Positions 17,298 through 26,900 of a stretch of DNA of 64,000 bases are shown one piece after another. The first letter of the stretch is position 1; each line of letters begins with the position of its first letter. The DNA lies in assembly GCF_037414475.1 (NCBI RefSeq), contig NZ_CP147913.1, positions 186,001 to 250,000 of the forward strand, written 5' to 3'. The translations under genes were made by a program, and so were the position numbers. The DNA comes from Myxococcus stipitatus (GTDB lineage Bacteria > Myxococcota > Myxococcia > Myxococcales > Myxococcaceae). A model generated the notes under the pieces. It worked only from the letters and a program-made list of their open reading frames with translations, did no database searches and was not told the origin of the DNA.

Positions 17298-18755
17298 CTA
17301 CGGCATCCGAAGCGCGCGGAGCAACCGGCCTCCACCGGGCGTGGCCACGCGCAGCAGCAACGTGCTCCCCGCGGGCGCGGCGCGAATCGCCTTGGCCAGG
17401 TCATCCGCGTTGTTCACGGGCTTGCGGTTGGCCTCCACCACCACCATGCCCGGCTCCAGGCTGGCGCGGTCCGCGGGCGAGCCTGGCACCACATCCGTGA
17501 CGAGCGCCCCCTGCCGCTCGTTGAAGCCGGCCTGTTGCGCGGTGCGCGCATCCAGGTTCTGGAGGCTGACGCCCACGCGGCGTGAGGTCTCCTGGGCTTC
17601 ATCCTCCGAACTCTTGCGCGTCGCCACGCCCTCGATATCGGGGCGCGTGCCGAGCGTCACCTTCACGTCTTGCTTCTGCCCATCGCGGAACACCGTCAGC
17701 GTGGAGCTGGTCCCCGGGCGCTTGAGCGCCACGATACGCGTGAGCTGACCACCCGACGTCACGGCCTTGCCGTCGATGGCGGTGATGACGTCGTCCACCT
17801 TCAACCCCGCCTTCGACGCGGGCGTGTTCGCGTTCACCTGCGTGAGGATGGCACCCTCGGACACCGGGAGCTTGAGCGCGCTGGCCAGGTCCCTCGTGAG
17901 GTCCTGGATGCCTACGCCCAGCCACGCGCGAGTGACGGACCCTTCCTTCTCCAATTGCGGCAGCAGTGCCTTCACCAGATTGCTGGGCACCGCGAAACCA
18001 ATGCCCGTGCCGCCGCCCACGATGGCGGTGTTGATGCCGACGACCTCTCCCTTCATGTTGAAGAGAGGTCCTCCAGAGTTGCCCGGGTTGATCGCCGCAT
18101 CCGTCTGGAGGAATTCGTCATAAGGGCCCGCGCCGATGTCGCGCGCGCGAGCGGAGACGATGCCCAGGCTCACGCTGGACGCCAGCCCGAAGGGGTTGCC
18201 GATGGCCACCACCCAGTCCCCGACGCGCAGCGCATCCGAGTCCCCTAGCTTCACCGTGGGCAGCCCTTCCACCTTCTCCTTGATCTTCACCAGCGCGACG
18301 TCCGTGAGCGGGTCCCGCCCGACGACCGAAGCGGAGAAGGACCGTCCATCGTCCAACCGCACGGTGATGGAGACCGCGTCCTCCACCACGTGGTTGTTCG
18401 TGAGGACGATGCCCGCGGGCTCGATGATGAACCCCGAACCCGCGCCCTGGCGCAGTTGCTCCTTGCGCCCTCCGCCGAAGAAGCGATCAAAGAGCGGATT
18501 GTCCTCCGAACCCCTGCCCCCCCCTCCTCCGCGCGCTTGGACATCGACGTTGACCACCGCGGTCTTCACCGAGTCCACCAACGGAGCCAGCGAAGGAAGC
18601 GCCTGGGCCTCTCGCGTGGCGGGCTGGAGCGTGCCGGACTGTCCTTGTGCGGACGGTGTTGTCCGCGCCGGCGCCTCGGCCCCCGCGATGGATGGGACGA
18701 ACAACAGAAGCGCGGTGCTCAGGGCACGCCGGAACTGGATGGAAGAGCGGTTCAT
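17298..18755 (-). CDS. HtrA/Do-family periplasmic serine protease
   Basis: The product is 485 residues when started at the ATG at 18755, which gives a clean 25-residue signal peptide ending in AGA. The trypsin-like domain carries the triad His122 (TNNHVVED), Asp152 (LTDVALVKI) and Ser227 (NPGNSGGP). Two PDZ domains follow, at about residues 285-375 and 390-485. It degrades or refolds misfolded envelope proteins. Other in-frame starts are 18761 and 18791; the last overlaps the stop of the GH57 gene as ATGA, so the protease may be translationally coupled to it. It closes the minus-strand cluster. Confidence 0.93.
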   Translation of the reverse strand: MNRSSIQFRRALSTALLLFVPSIAGAEAPARTTPSAQGQSGTLQPATREAQALPSLAPLVDSVKTAVVNVDVQARGGGGGRGSEDNPLFDRFFGGGRKEQLRQGAGSGFIIEPAGIVLTNNHVVEDAVSITVRLDDGRSFSASVVGRDPLTDVALVKIKEKVEGLPTVKLGDSDALRVGDWVVAIGNPFGLASSVSLGIVSARARDIGAGPYDEFLQTDAAINPGNSGGPLFNMKGEVVGINTAIVGGGTGIGFAVPSNLVKALLPQLEKEGSVTRAWLGVGIQDLTRDLASALKLPVSEGAILTQVNANTPASKAGLKVDDVITAIDGKAVTSGGQLTRIVALKRPGTSSTLTVFRDGQKQDVKVTLGTRPDIEGVATRKSSEDEAQETSRRVGVSLQNLDARTAQQAGFNERQGALVTDVVPGSPADRASLEPGMVVVEANRKPVNNADDLAKAIRAAPAGSTLLLRVATPGGGRLLRALRMP

Positions 18756-18787
18756 ATGCATCCCGTGCGAGTGACGAACTGAGGAGC

Positions 18788-20377
18788 TCATCCGGGTCGG
18801 TAGATCCGGTAGTCGAGCTCTGGAAAGAGATTGTCGCGCCCCTCGACGTGACCCAACCACTCTGCATCGAGGGTCCCCGCGCGGAGGTCATCATGGAGCC
18901 GGAGGAAGCGGCGCACATGCTCCCGCGTGCGTCGCAGCGCGTACTCCACCATCGTTCCGGTCTTCATGATGAAGGCCCAATCGGAGCTCTGGGCGAGCAG
19001 CAGCTCACGCGCGGCCTGATTCAACGCCCGGCGCTGAGGAACCGTGGCCTCGGGAAAGTCCCGGGCGAGCTCCACCATTTTCCGGGCACAGTGATGCAGG
19101 TGGCGGTACACCCAATCATTGGCGCCATCCAGCCACATGTTCGCGTAGCCCCCCGCCCCCCAGGATGACAGGGGCGGAGTGGCCACCTGGTTCTCGGGAT
19201 GTGCTCGCAGGTCGTCCGCGGGCGTCACCAGCTCGAACGTGTTCTGCGCCCTCGCCGCCTCGCGGATGAAGGCCTCGAGGAACCAAGGCCCCTCGAACCA
19301 CCAGTGGCCAAAGAGCTCCGCGTCGTATGGCGCGACCACGACAGGCGTCCGGCCCCCGAGGCGCGAGGCGAGGTGTTCGAGCTGCCGCTGTCGGTTGAAC
19401 AGGAAGTTGCCCGCGTGCACCACGGCGCGCTCACGCGCCAGCACCGGATCATACGGCTGCTTGTCATTCGTCTTGCCGGTGATGCGGAAGTACTTGAAGC
19501 CCGTGTTCTTGCGGTCTCCCGTCGGTTGGATGAATGGGCGGATGTAGTCCAGGTCCAGATCCCAGCCGATGTCGCGATAGAACTCGCGGTAGTGCGGATC
19601 GCCCGGGTAGCCGTACTCGGCGCTCCAGACCTGCTGACTGCTCTCCGGGTCTCTCGCGTACGCGGCGACACCGGCCTCGGTGAAGACGGGCGCGTAGGGG
19701 CCGTGCAACGGACGAGGCGTGGCATCCGTGAGTCCGTGCGTGTCCACGAAGAAGTAGCGGATGCGCTCCGCGGCCAGGATGCGCTCCAGGCCCGGGAAGT
19801 AGCCACACTCCGCCAGCCAGATTCCCGCGGGGTCCTTGCCGAAGTTCTGCCGGTAGTGATTGGCGGCCACCGACACTTGCGCGCGGACCGCCTCGGGGAC
19901 CTGCTGCATGAGCGGCAGGAATCCATGTGTCGCGTTGCACGCGAGGATGTCCAGATGGCCCGCGTCCTGAAGGCGCCGGAACGCGGAGACCAGGTCCCGG
20001 CGGTAGCGCTCGTGGAAGGCGTGGCGCAACGACTGGAAGTGGTCGCGGTAGAAGTGCGCAAGCCGCCCGAAGGTCGCGTCCTTCCGAGTCCGGTGGACCT
20101 CGCGCTCCCCCAGCTCACAGAGCAGGTCCAGCCGCTTCGCGTAGCGCGTCATCAACAGCTCGTCACGCAGCATGGTGACGAGCGTCGGGGACAAGGTCAT
20201 CGACAGCCGGAACCGGACGCCCTCATCCGCCAGCGCATCGAAGGCGAACAGCAGCGGAAGATAGGTCTCCGAGATGGCCTCGTAGAGCCAGTCTTCCTCC
20301 AGGAAGTCCTCATGCTCGGGATGACGGACGAACGGCAGGTGCGCGTGGAGGACAAGTGCGAGAGAGCCCTGGCTCAT
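18788..20377 (-). CDS. GH57 family 1,4-alpha-glucan branching enzyme
   Basis: The product is 529 residues, standard for GH57 branching enzymes. The N-terminal block LVLHAHLPFVRHPEHEDFLEE is typical of the family. The likely nucleophile is Glu190 in WLAECGYFPG and the acid/base is Asp352 in APYDAELFGHWW, matching the spacing in characterised archaeal and bacterial enzymes. The C-terminal helical region corresponds to DUF1957. It introduces alpha-1,6 branches into glycogen-like polymers in the cytoplasm. The gene follows the DUF4912 gene by 25 bases; pairing of GH57 and DUF4912 genes is seen in other bacteria, but their link is not understood. Confidence 0.92.
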   Translation of the reverse strand: MSQGSLALVLHAHLPFVRHPEHEDFLEEDWLYEAISETYLPLLFAFDALADEGVRFRLSMTLSPTLVTMLRDELLMTRYAKRLDLLCELGEREVHRTRKDATFGRLAHFYRDHFQSLRHAFHERYRRDLVSAFRRLQDAGHLDILACNATHGFLPLMQQVPEAVRAQVSVAANHYRQNFGKDPAGIWLAECGYFPGLERILAAERIRYFFVDTHGLTDATPRPLHGPYAPVFTEAGVAAYARDPESSQQVWSAEYGYPGDPHYREFYRDIGWDLDLDYIRPFIQPTGDRKNTGFKYFRITGKTNDKQPYDPVLARERAVVHAGNFLFNRQRQLEHLASRLGGRTPVVVAPYDAELFGHWWFEGPWFLEAFIREAARAQNTFELVTPADDLRAHPENQVATPPLSSWGAGGYANMWLDGANDWVYRHLHHCARKMVELARDFPEATVPQRRALNQAARELLLAQSSDWAFIMKTGTMVEYALRRTREHVRRFLRLHDDLRAGTLDAEWLGHVEGRDNLFPELDYRIYRPG

Positions 20378-20402
20378 GGTTGGTCAGAGTGTCCGTGAGG
20401 GT

Positions 20403-21959
20403 TCACGAGCGGCCACCACCCGAAGGCGGCTTCATTTGGGAGTCCACGTCCAGGGGACTCGAGGAGGCCCCAGTGGGCCGCGCGGGCAGCTCGAAGTAGG
20501 CCAACTCCGTCCCACCGACGGCGCGCTCGCCACCGTGGTCGCGCGCTCGCTCGGGGCCCATCTCGAGATACTCGAACCCGCGAGGCGACTGCGCGGAGAG
20601 CACGGGCCCTTGGGCGTACCGCATGTCCGAAGCCCCCGGCGCACGTGCTTGTGCCTCGAGATAACGATGAGAAGCGAGGTAGCGCTGGTCCGAAGCCCCC
20701 GGCGCACGCCCGATGTGCTCGAAGGGAACCCCGGGGCCACTGGACGCCCCGCCCTGCCCTTGCCGAGAGGGGCCTGCGGGTCCGAGCGCCTCACGGTGAA
20801 GCACGGGGACCTCCCGCGTCCCCGCGCTCCCAGGGAGGCTGACCCGGTGCCACGTGATGTATTCGCGCTCCTTCGCTTCAGGCACCTCCGCGCTGAACAC
20901 AGGAGACGGTGCGGATGGCTCGTCGACTGGCACGGGACGTCGGAGGAAACGAACGGTCGTGTCCGACGACACTCCCGAGGGAGGAAGCGTCACGCGGTTG
21001 CTCGAGGGACCGATGCGCTGAGAACGTCCGTCGCGACCGACGAAATGGGCCTCGACCCGGTAGGGACGTCCCGCGGGCAGCCCATGGATGTAGTAGCCGC
21101 GCGACTCGAGCGCGCAGTCCACCTCGCGCACCAGCGAGTCCCCATCGAAGACGCGCAGCACGGCGCGCGGAGACTGCAGCCCCTGCATCGCGCGCTCCCT
21201 CGCCGTCGCGCTGTAGTCCCAGAGAGCGAAGAGCGTGTGCGGATCCCTCGGCAGGAGCAGTGTCGTGTCGTCCTGGTACTCGAGCGGAAGTGGTCCCAGT
21301 CCCTCGGACTCTTCTTCCGCGGAGGGAATGGACGCCATCTCGGGAGCCCTTGGCTCCTGAAGGTGATGACGGCGGACTTCCTCTTCGCCCCGGACGCGCG
21401 CGACGAAGAAACCCTCGATCAACGGCTCCGCGGAAAGCTGCGCGGTGGGCAGTGGACTCACCGGAGGTGACACCGGGCCCGGATTCTGCGTCGGGGGGAT
21501 GCTCGCCACGCCCGTGGGAGGACTCGGCTCCAGCTGGGACACGGTTGGCGGCGGCGCGGCCTCTCGAGTCCCCCGAGGCCTGGGCGGAAAATTGACGACG
21601 TGAGCGGGACGCGTGGTCGGTGGCCCGTCCACCTTTTCGGATGTGCGCTTGGCCGCCACGCGCTGCGGCGTCGAGACGCGGCCTTCTTCCGAGGGCTTCT
21701 TCTTGGGCGGAGGGGAAGAATCACCCTGGGCCGGCCTTCCGATGGGCTCGGACTTTTTCGTGGCCTTGGACTTTTTCTCGGCGCTTCGCTTGGGAGGGAC
21801 CTTGATTCCCACGAGTCGGGCGAGCTTCGCGAGTGCGGGCACGACCCCGGCCAGGGCGGCAATCAGCTCGGCCTTCTTGAGCTTGCTGTATCCGCTCCCC
21901 AGGTGCTTCCGAGCCAGCTCCCTGAGGGAACCGACGGTGACGCTCTTGAGGTCGTCCAT
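20403..21959 (-). CDS. DUF4912 protein with N-terminal Rho-N/SAP-like domain
   Basis: The product is 518 residues. Residues 5-50 (VTVGSLRELARKHLGSGY, then KLKKAELIAAL) resemble the Rho N-terminal or SAP helix-extended-helix fold that binds nucleic acids. A basic, proline-rich linker of about 130 residues follows. The DUF4912 domain lies at about residues 225-340, containing LLLPRDPHTLFALWDYS, VLRVFDG and GLPAGRPYRVEAHFVGRDG, an immunoglobulin- or carbohydrate-binding-like beta fold. The C-terminal 150 residues are low complexity with the short repeat RAPGASD twice. Function is unknown. It is first in a likely operon with GH57 and HtrA and divergent from the glycosyltransferase. Confidence 0.8.
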   Translation of the reverse strand: MDDLKSVTVGSLRELARKHLGSGYSKLKKAELIAALAGVVPALAKLARLVGIKVPPKRSAEKKSKATKKSEPIGRPAQGDSSPPPKKKPSEEGRVSTPQRVAAKRTSEKVDGPPTTRPAHVVNFPPRPRGTREAAPPPTVSQLEPSPPTGVASIPPTQNPGPVSPPVSPLPTAQLSAEPLIEGFFVARVRGEEEVRRHHLQEPRAPEMASIPSAEEESEGLGPLPLEYQDDTTLLLPRDPHTLFALWDYSATARERAMQGLQSPRAVLRVFDGDSLVREVDCALESRGYYIHGLPAGRPYRVEAHFVGRDGRSQRIGPSSNRVTLPPSGVSSDTTVRFLRRPVPVDEPSAPSPVFSAEVPEAKEREYITWHRVSLPGSAGTREVPVLHREALGPAGPSRQGQGGASSGPGVPFEHIGRAPGASDQRYLASHRYLEAQARAPGASDMRYAQGPVLSAQSPRGFEYLEMGPERARDHGGERAVGGTELAYFELPARPTGASSSPLDVDSQMKPPSGGGRS

Positions 21960-22091
21960 AGGCAGGGTCGCCTTTAGGTCGCCGGCCGTGGGGGGTCAAC
22001 GTGCCAGCATTGCTTGTGTTCGTCGCCCGACCCCCTCCCCTCCACCTCACCCGATGACACCCAGGATGCAGCTCGGTATTCTGCCCCCGCT

Positions 22092-25000
22092 TTGAGCGAC
22101 CTGCCCAGACTGCTCCTGTGCAGCTTCGACGTCATCCCCGGCCCCTCCGGTTCGTCACGCCGTTTGACCGAGTACCTCAAGGCGTTGCCGGACCGCTTCT
22201 CCGTGGTGGTGCTATCGGCGAAGACGCCAGACCATTCCCATATCGAGAAGTACCAAGGGGCGCGGCTGCTGCGCGTCCCCGTGGGGTCCGGCGACCTGGC
22301 CTCGCGAATCCAGGCGTTTGAACGCGCCGTGCGGAGGCAACTCGAGAGCGAGGACTACGCCCTCGCCCACTTCACGGACCCCTTCGGGGGCTACGCGCTG
22401 TGCGAGCTGAAGGGCGACTACGGCTACAGGCTCATCTACGAGGCGCAGACCTTCCCCTCACAAGAGCTGCGCTACACGCACCCGCAGACCGAGGGCGACC
22501 GGCGCTTCCTGTCGAAGATCCGCAGGCAGGAGCTGTTCTGCCTGATGAACGCGGACCTCATCGTCACGGGCTCACAGACGACGCGCTCCTACATCCAGTC
22601 ACTCGGCGCCAGCGAGGAACTCGTTCGCGTCCTGCGAGCGCCCGTGGACCTGGCGCCCTTCTCCCCCGACGTCCTCGGCGCCCCTGACGGCGAGCCCCTG
22701 CGGCTCATGTACCTGGGAAGCCATGTGGGGTGGCAGGGCCTGCCGACGCTGCTTCGCGCCGTCGCGCTCGCGAATGAGAAGGTGGAGGCGAGGCTGACGC
22801 TGGTGGGGGCGCAGCATCCCGACTGGCAGCCCCACCTGGATGAGTTGGTGAAGGAGCTGGGCCTCAAGGACCGGGTGGAGTTCCAGCCGCCCGTGCACCA
22901 TGACGATGTGGCCAAGGTGCTCGCGCTGGCGGACGTGGGGGTGCTGGCCCTGGACGATGTGGAGCGGAACCGCGTCCAGGGAGGCCCGCTCGCGAAGGTC
23001 TCCGAGTACTGCGCCGCGGGACGCCCCATCCTCGCCGCCGACCTCCCGGTCTGCCGCGAGCTCGTGCCGGACGACGCGGCACTCTTCTTCCCTCCTGGGA
23101 ACAGCCAGGCCATGGCCGAGCGCATCATCGAGCTGGCGCGCAATGTTCCGCGCCGCATCGAGATGGGGAACCGGGCCCGGGAGCACGCGGAGTCCTCGCT
23201 CGACGCCGCCTCCATCCGAGGACAGTTGCTGGACCTCTACGATTCGCTGCTGGAGAAGCGGACGGGGCCGGTGACCAGCACGCGCGAGGACGACCTGCCC
23301 GCGGCGACCATGGTGACGGGGACGCCGACCAACCGGCTCGCGATGTTGCTGCCGCCGGACAGCGGGCGCGTGAAGATTCCCCAGGTCGAGAAGCGGGAAA
23401 CCGTCGCGCAGCACCCTGCCCCTTCTCCGGCCGCTCCCGCGGAAGAGCCCCCCGTGGTGATGGGGATGGTCCTGGAGGATGGGTTCGATACCCGGCTCGT
23501 CAAGACGGAGCCGGATGCGCGCCCCGTGGAGCCCCCCGTGGTGATGGGCCTGCCGCTGCGCGAGCGGGCCGCCTCATCCACCAGTGCGCGTGGGACGGTA
23601 AATTCACCTTCCGAGGAGACCACGCCTCCCGAGTCCTCTTCGGTCATCGCGCCGGATCCGACTCCCGTCACTCCTCTCCGGGCCGCGGCTCCGGACCCGC
23701 TTGAGGATGTCGATGCGCCGGCGGCGGACCGGGCTGACGCCAAAGAGGCACCACGCGAGGAAAGGCGCACCAAGAGGGCGCGGCGGAGCGCGGCACCGAT
23801 GCTCGCGGACGAGCCACCTGCGCCCACTCCCGTTGAGCCACCTTCACCGACGCCCATCATCCGCATGCCGGCGTCGCTCCAGGCTGACGAGCCACCTTCG
23901 CCGACGCCCATCATCCGCATGCCAGCGGCGCTCCAGGCGGACGAACCTCCTTCGCCGACGCCCATCATTCGCGCACCTGCATCACTCCAGAGAGACGACG
24001 CGCCTGTTTCCAATGGCCGGGGGGCGCTGAGTGCGCGGCGGGATGATGAGGTGCCGACGCCCACGCCCATCGTCCCCATGCGCTCCGTGCTCGCGAGTCG
24101 CAGCACATCGGCACGGGTGGAGACACCTTCGCGCCGGATGTCGTCGCTCGGCGTTCTGTCGAAGAGTTCACAGTCCAACGAGTCGGAACGCCCCTCGGGA
24201 CGTACGCGGACCGTGCCGGAGCCCGAACAGACTTCGGCGCGCACGGGTGCGGCCCCTGAGGCTGAGCCTCTCGCGGCCCCGACCAGCGCCCCATCCGAGC
24301 CTTCATCGTCCAGCGCGGAACATCACGCGGGGCGGGCTGGCGCCACGTCCGAACCGGAGAACCTGCCAGCGCACAGCGGGACTCCCGCCGACACGAACGG
24401 GCCCTCGGGGCGAATCGGACCTCCGACTGACTCCGCGCGCGAAGGCACGCACTCCGACGCAGAACAAGTTTCCGAGGCATCTGGTTCGGCGCCCGAGTTC
24501 GAGAATCAGGCAGGAGGTAGCAGTACCGCCTCAGATGTTGACGAGCGGGACGCGGAACGAAGTGGCTTCTCTTCCGCGGCCAAGAGTTCGCCAGGACCTA
24601 TCGGCGCCGACTCTGACTCGGAACGGAGTGGCACCACGTCCGAGACCAAGAGTTCGTCAGGACCTGGCAGTACCGACTCCACCGTTGAGCACGGCACGGA
24701 ACGAACTGGTCTCACCTCCGAAACCAAGGGCCCGTCGGAAGGTGGCAGTACGGACTTCGACGCCGAGCATGGCGCAGGAAAGGGCGGCATCACCTCCGAG
24801 ACGACAAGCCCGTCAGGACGTGGCGGTGCGGACTCCGACGGTGAGCACGGCGCGGGAAAAAGTGGCACCGCCTCCGAGACGACGAGCCCGGCAGAACGTG
24901 GCCATGCGGACTTCGACGGCGAGCACGGCTCGGGACGAAGCGGCATCGCGTCCGAGCCCCAGGGCCCAACGGGGACCATGGATGCCACTTCGGACGCGGA

Positions 25001-26801
25001 ACTTGCTCCGGGACAGCATGACACCCCGTCCGAGGAAGAGTCCCAACCGGGACACAGGGGCGACGCCTCCGATGAGGAACACCTCTCGAAGCGCGCCCAT
25101 CCGGTAGCGGAATCCGAACGAGCGACGGGACACTCAGGAGTCTCGCCCGACGAGGACGCGTCGCCAGCAGGCAGCCAGCGCGAATCGGAGACCGAACAAC
25201 ACTCGGACCGCATCAGCACCGTGTCCGACGATGAACGGTCTTCTGACCGCAACAGCATGACTTCGGCGACCAGGCAGCGCGTGGAACACGCCGAGGTCCC
25301 CGCTGAAGCAGAGTCTCCTTCGGATTCCGGCGACGCCGTATCTGAACCTGAGCAGGACCTCGAACGCGCTGAAGCCGCGTTGGACTCGGAGCACACCGAT
25401 TCCGTGCCGGAATCCAAGCGACACGCCGAAGCCACTGCGGAGTCAGACGAGGAGCCCTCTTTCTCAAGCGTTCCATCTTCGCTCGACGCGGATCACCCAT
25501 CCGACAGCAGCTCCGCCGTCGCCGAGCCTGAGCCACTTTCGACTCGCCCGGATTCCTCCCTCGAGGAGGAACGACCGGCGATTCGCAGATCGGTCTTCGA
25601 CTTCGCGCCACGCAGCCGCACCACCGACCCCGAACGCAACACGCCTCGCCCTTCCGCCATCGTCGAGCCGGAGCGTCCTCGGGGAGATGCGGATCGCCTT
25701 CCGCCACTGACCCGCTCGGTGCCTCCTTCCGAGCAACTCGCCCGCGGCGTCACAGCACGCAACTCCGCCGCCGACCCAGAGCGTTCGCCCCCCGTCCTCA
25801 CCGAGTCCGGGCGCGCATCGACATCGTCGCGCGGAGCCACCACCGACCCGGAGCGTTCGCCCCCCGTCATCACCGAGTCCGGGCGCGCATCGACATCGTC
25901 GCGCGGAGCCACCACCGACCCGGAGCGCTCGCCCCCTGCCCTCATCGGGTCCAGTCGCGCATCAACAGGTCGCGGCTCCACCTCCGAATCGGAGCGCTCC
26001 CCCCCTGTCCTCACGGAACACAGCCGCGAGTCCTCTTCGCGCCAGTCCGCCTCCGAACCCGAGCGGCCACCGCCCGTCCTGACGGAGTCACCGCGCGCCT
26101 CGTCGTCACGCGGCGCCACATCCGAAGCGGACCGGCCACCCCCCACCCTCACGCCGGGACCCATCACGTCGAGCCAGGAGCGCCCCTCGCGTGGCGGCAC
26201 CACCGACTCCGAACGGCCCCCCGCGCTGCCACCTCGAGCCAGCGCGCCTCCGCCTGTTCCGCGGCAGCGGCCCCCGCGGCTCATGTCCGTGGATGGCCCC
26301 CCTCGTTTGGAGCCTGTCGCCTCACGTCCGGGGCTCCTCGGCGTCAAATCCGCCGAACCCGAGGACGAACCCGAGGAGATCTCCGAGGACGAAGCCCAGG
26401 CCATCGAGGAGGGGGATGAAGAAGGCCCGACGCCCCCCCACTCGCGCCCACGTCTGGACGAACCGGATGAGATCAGCAGCGACGAAGTCGAGGAGGCCGA
26501 GGTCTCCGTCAGCAGTGCCGCGCGGCTGATCGAGGACGAAGAGGACCTCCAGGAGGCCGAGGCGGACGAAGCCATCGCGGAACCGCCTCCCGAGGACGAG
26601 GGCCCCGCCCCCGAGCCGCTCCCGTCGACCCTCAACCCCTGGTTCGCCCAGCTGGCCCACGGCTACTGTCCACCCGAAGGCACTCGGTTCGCCCGGCATA
26701 CGCCCCCCACCACCTTCCCGGGACGGGATGACGATACAGATCCGTCCCGACTGCCCCCGGCGCCCCCCGCGCAGGGTGCTGTCCGTGGCAAGGGCCAGTG
26801 A
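22092..26801 (+). CDS. GT4-family glycosyltransferase with very long disordered repetitive C-terminal tail
   Basis: The product is about 1,569 residues from a TTG at 22092; a TTG at 22014 would add 26 poorly conserved residues. Residues 1-390 form a GT-B glycosyltransferase: LLLCSFDVIPGPSGSSRR at the start, YLGSHVGWQGLPTLLRAV for the second Rossmann domain, then the donor-site region VQGGPLAKVSEYCAAGRPILA and SLDAASIRGQLLDLY. The remaining ~1,170 residues are Ser/Glu/Pro/Thr-rich and appear disordered. They include three 18-residue repeats (EPPSPTPIIRMPASLQAD), many SETxSP-type repeats and 24-residue repeats, and end in an acidic section. The substrate is unknown. The tail is extraordinary for a GT4 enzyme. 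Confidence 0.8.
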   Translation: MSDLPRLLLCSFDVIPGPSGSSRRLTEYLKALPDRFSVVVLSAKTPDHSHIEKYQGARLLRVPVGSGDLASRIQAFERAVRRQLESEDYALAHFTDPFGGYALCELKGDYGYRLIYEAQTFPSQELRYTHPQTEGDRRFLSKIRRQELFCLMNADLIVTGSQTTRSYIQSLGASEELVRVLRAPVDLAPFSPDVLGAPDGEPLRLMYLGSHVGWQGLPTLLRAVALANEKVEARLTLVGAQHPDWQPHLDELVKELGLKDRVEFQPPVHHDDVAKVLALADVGVLALDDVERNRVQGGPLAKVSEYCAAGRPILAADLPVCRELVPDDAALFFPPGNSQAMAERIIELARNVPRRIEMGNRAREHAESSLDAASIRGQLLDLYDSLLEKRTGPVTSTREDDLPAATMVTGTPTNRLAMLLPPDSGRVKIPQVEKRETVAQHPAPSPAAPAEEPPVVMGMVLEDGFDTRLVKTEPDARPVEPPVVMGLPLRERAASSTSARGTVNSPSEETTPPESSSVIAPDPTPVTPLRAAAPDPLEDVDAPAADRADAKEAPREERRTKRARRSAAPMLADEPPAPTPVEPPSPTPIIRMPASLQADEPPSPTPIIRMPAALQADEPPSPTPIIRAPASLQRDDAPVSNGRGALSARRDDEVPTPTPIVPMRSVLASRSTSARVETPSRRMSSLGVLSKSSQSNESERPSGRTRTVPEPEQTSARTGAAPEAEPLAAPTSAPSEPSSSSAEHHAGRAGATSEPENLPAHSGTPADTNGPSGRIGPPTDSAREGTHSDAEQVSEASGSAPEFENQAGGSSTASDVDERDAERSGFSSAAKSSPGPIGADSDSERSGTTSETKSSSGPGSTDSTVEHGTERTGLTSETKGPSEGGSTDFDAEHGAGKGGITSETTSPSGRGGADSDGEHGAGKSGTASETTSPAERGHADFDGEHGSGRSGIASEPQGPTGTMDATSDAELAPGQHDTPSEEESQPGHRGDASDEEHLSKRAHPVAESERATGHSGVSPDEDASPAGSQRESETEQHSDRISTVSDDERSSDRNSMTSATRQRVEHAEVPAEAESPSDSGDAVSEPEQDLERAEAALDSEHTDSVPESKRHAEATAESDEEPSFSSVPSSLDADHPSDSSSAVAEPEPLSTRPDSSLEEERPAIRRSVFDFAPRSRTTDPERNTPRPSAIVEPERPRGDADRLPPLTRSVPPSEQLARGVTARNSAADPERSPPVLTESGRASTSSRGATTDPERSPPVITESGRASTSSRGATTDPERSPPALIGSSRASTGRGSTSESERSPPVLTEHSRESSSRQSASEPERPPPVLTESPRASSSRGATSEADRPPPTLTPGPITSSQERPSRGGTTDSERPPALPPRASAPPPVPRQRPPRLMSVDGPPRLEPVASRPGLLGVKSAEPEDEPEEISEDEAQAIEEGDEEGPTPPHSRPRLDEPDEISSDEVEEAEVSVSSAARLIEDEEDLQEAEADEAIAEPPPEDEGPAPEPLPSTLNPWFAQLAHGYCPPEGTRFARHTPPTTFPGRDDDTDPSRLPPAPPAQGAVRGKGQ
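23835..23996 (+). repeat. Three tandem 54-bp repeats coding EPPSPTPII units
   Basis: Units begin at 23835, 23889 and 23943. Each encodes an 18-residue Pro-rich segment beginning EPPSPTPIIR. The first two are nearly identical at the DNA level; the third has drifted. Confidence 0.85.
25781..25996 (+). repeat. 72-bp tandem repeats in the glycosyltransferase tail
   Basis: The units 25781-25852 and 25853-25924 differ by about one base and encode a 24-residue segment containing SGRASTSSRG. A third, more diverged unit begins at 25925. Near-identity suggests recent duplication or slippage. Confidence 0.85.
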
Positions 26802-26900
26802 AGCAGACGACCGAGCCCCCTTCGGAAATTTCCCAAGTCTTGCGCGCCCCCAGTAGGATGTTGCGGTTTTCACTGCACTTTTTACGGGTGAAAGGGCTTC

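Noticed and set aside
26802..26900. Possible promoter in front of aglZ (TTGCGC/TTGCGG boxes)
   Set aside because: No -10 element at 16-18 bases from either box.
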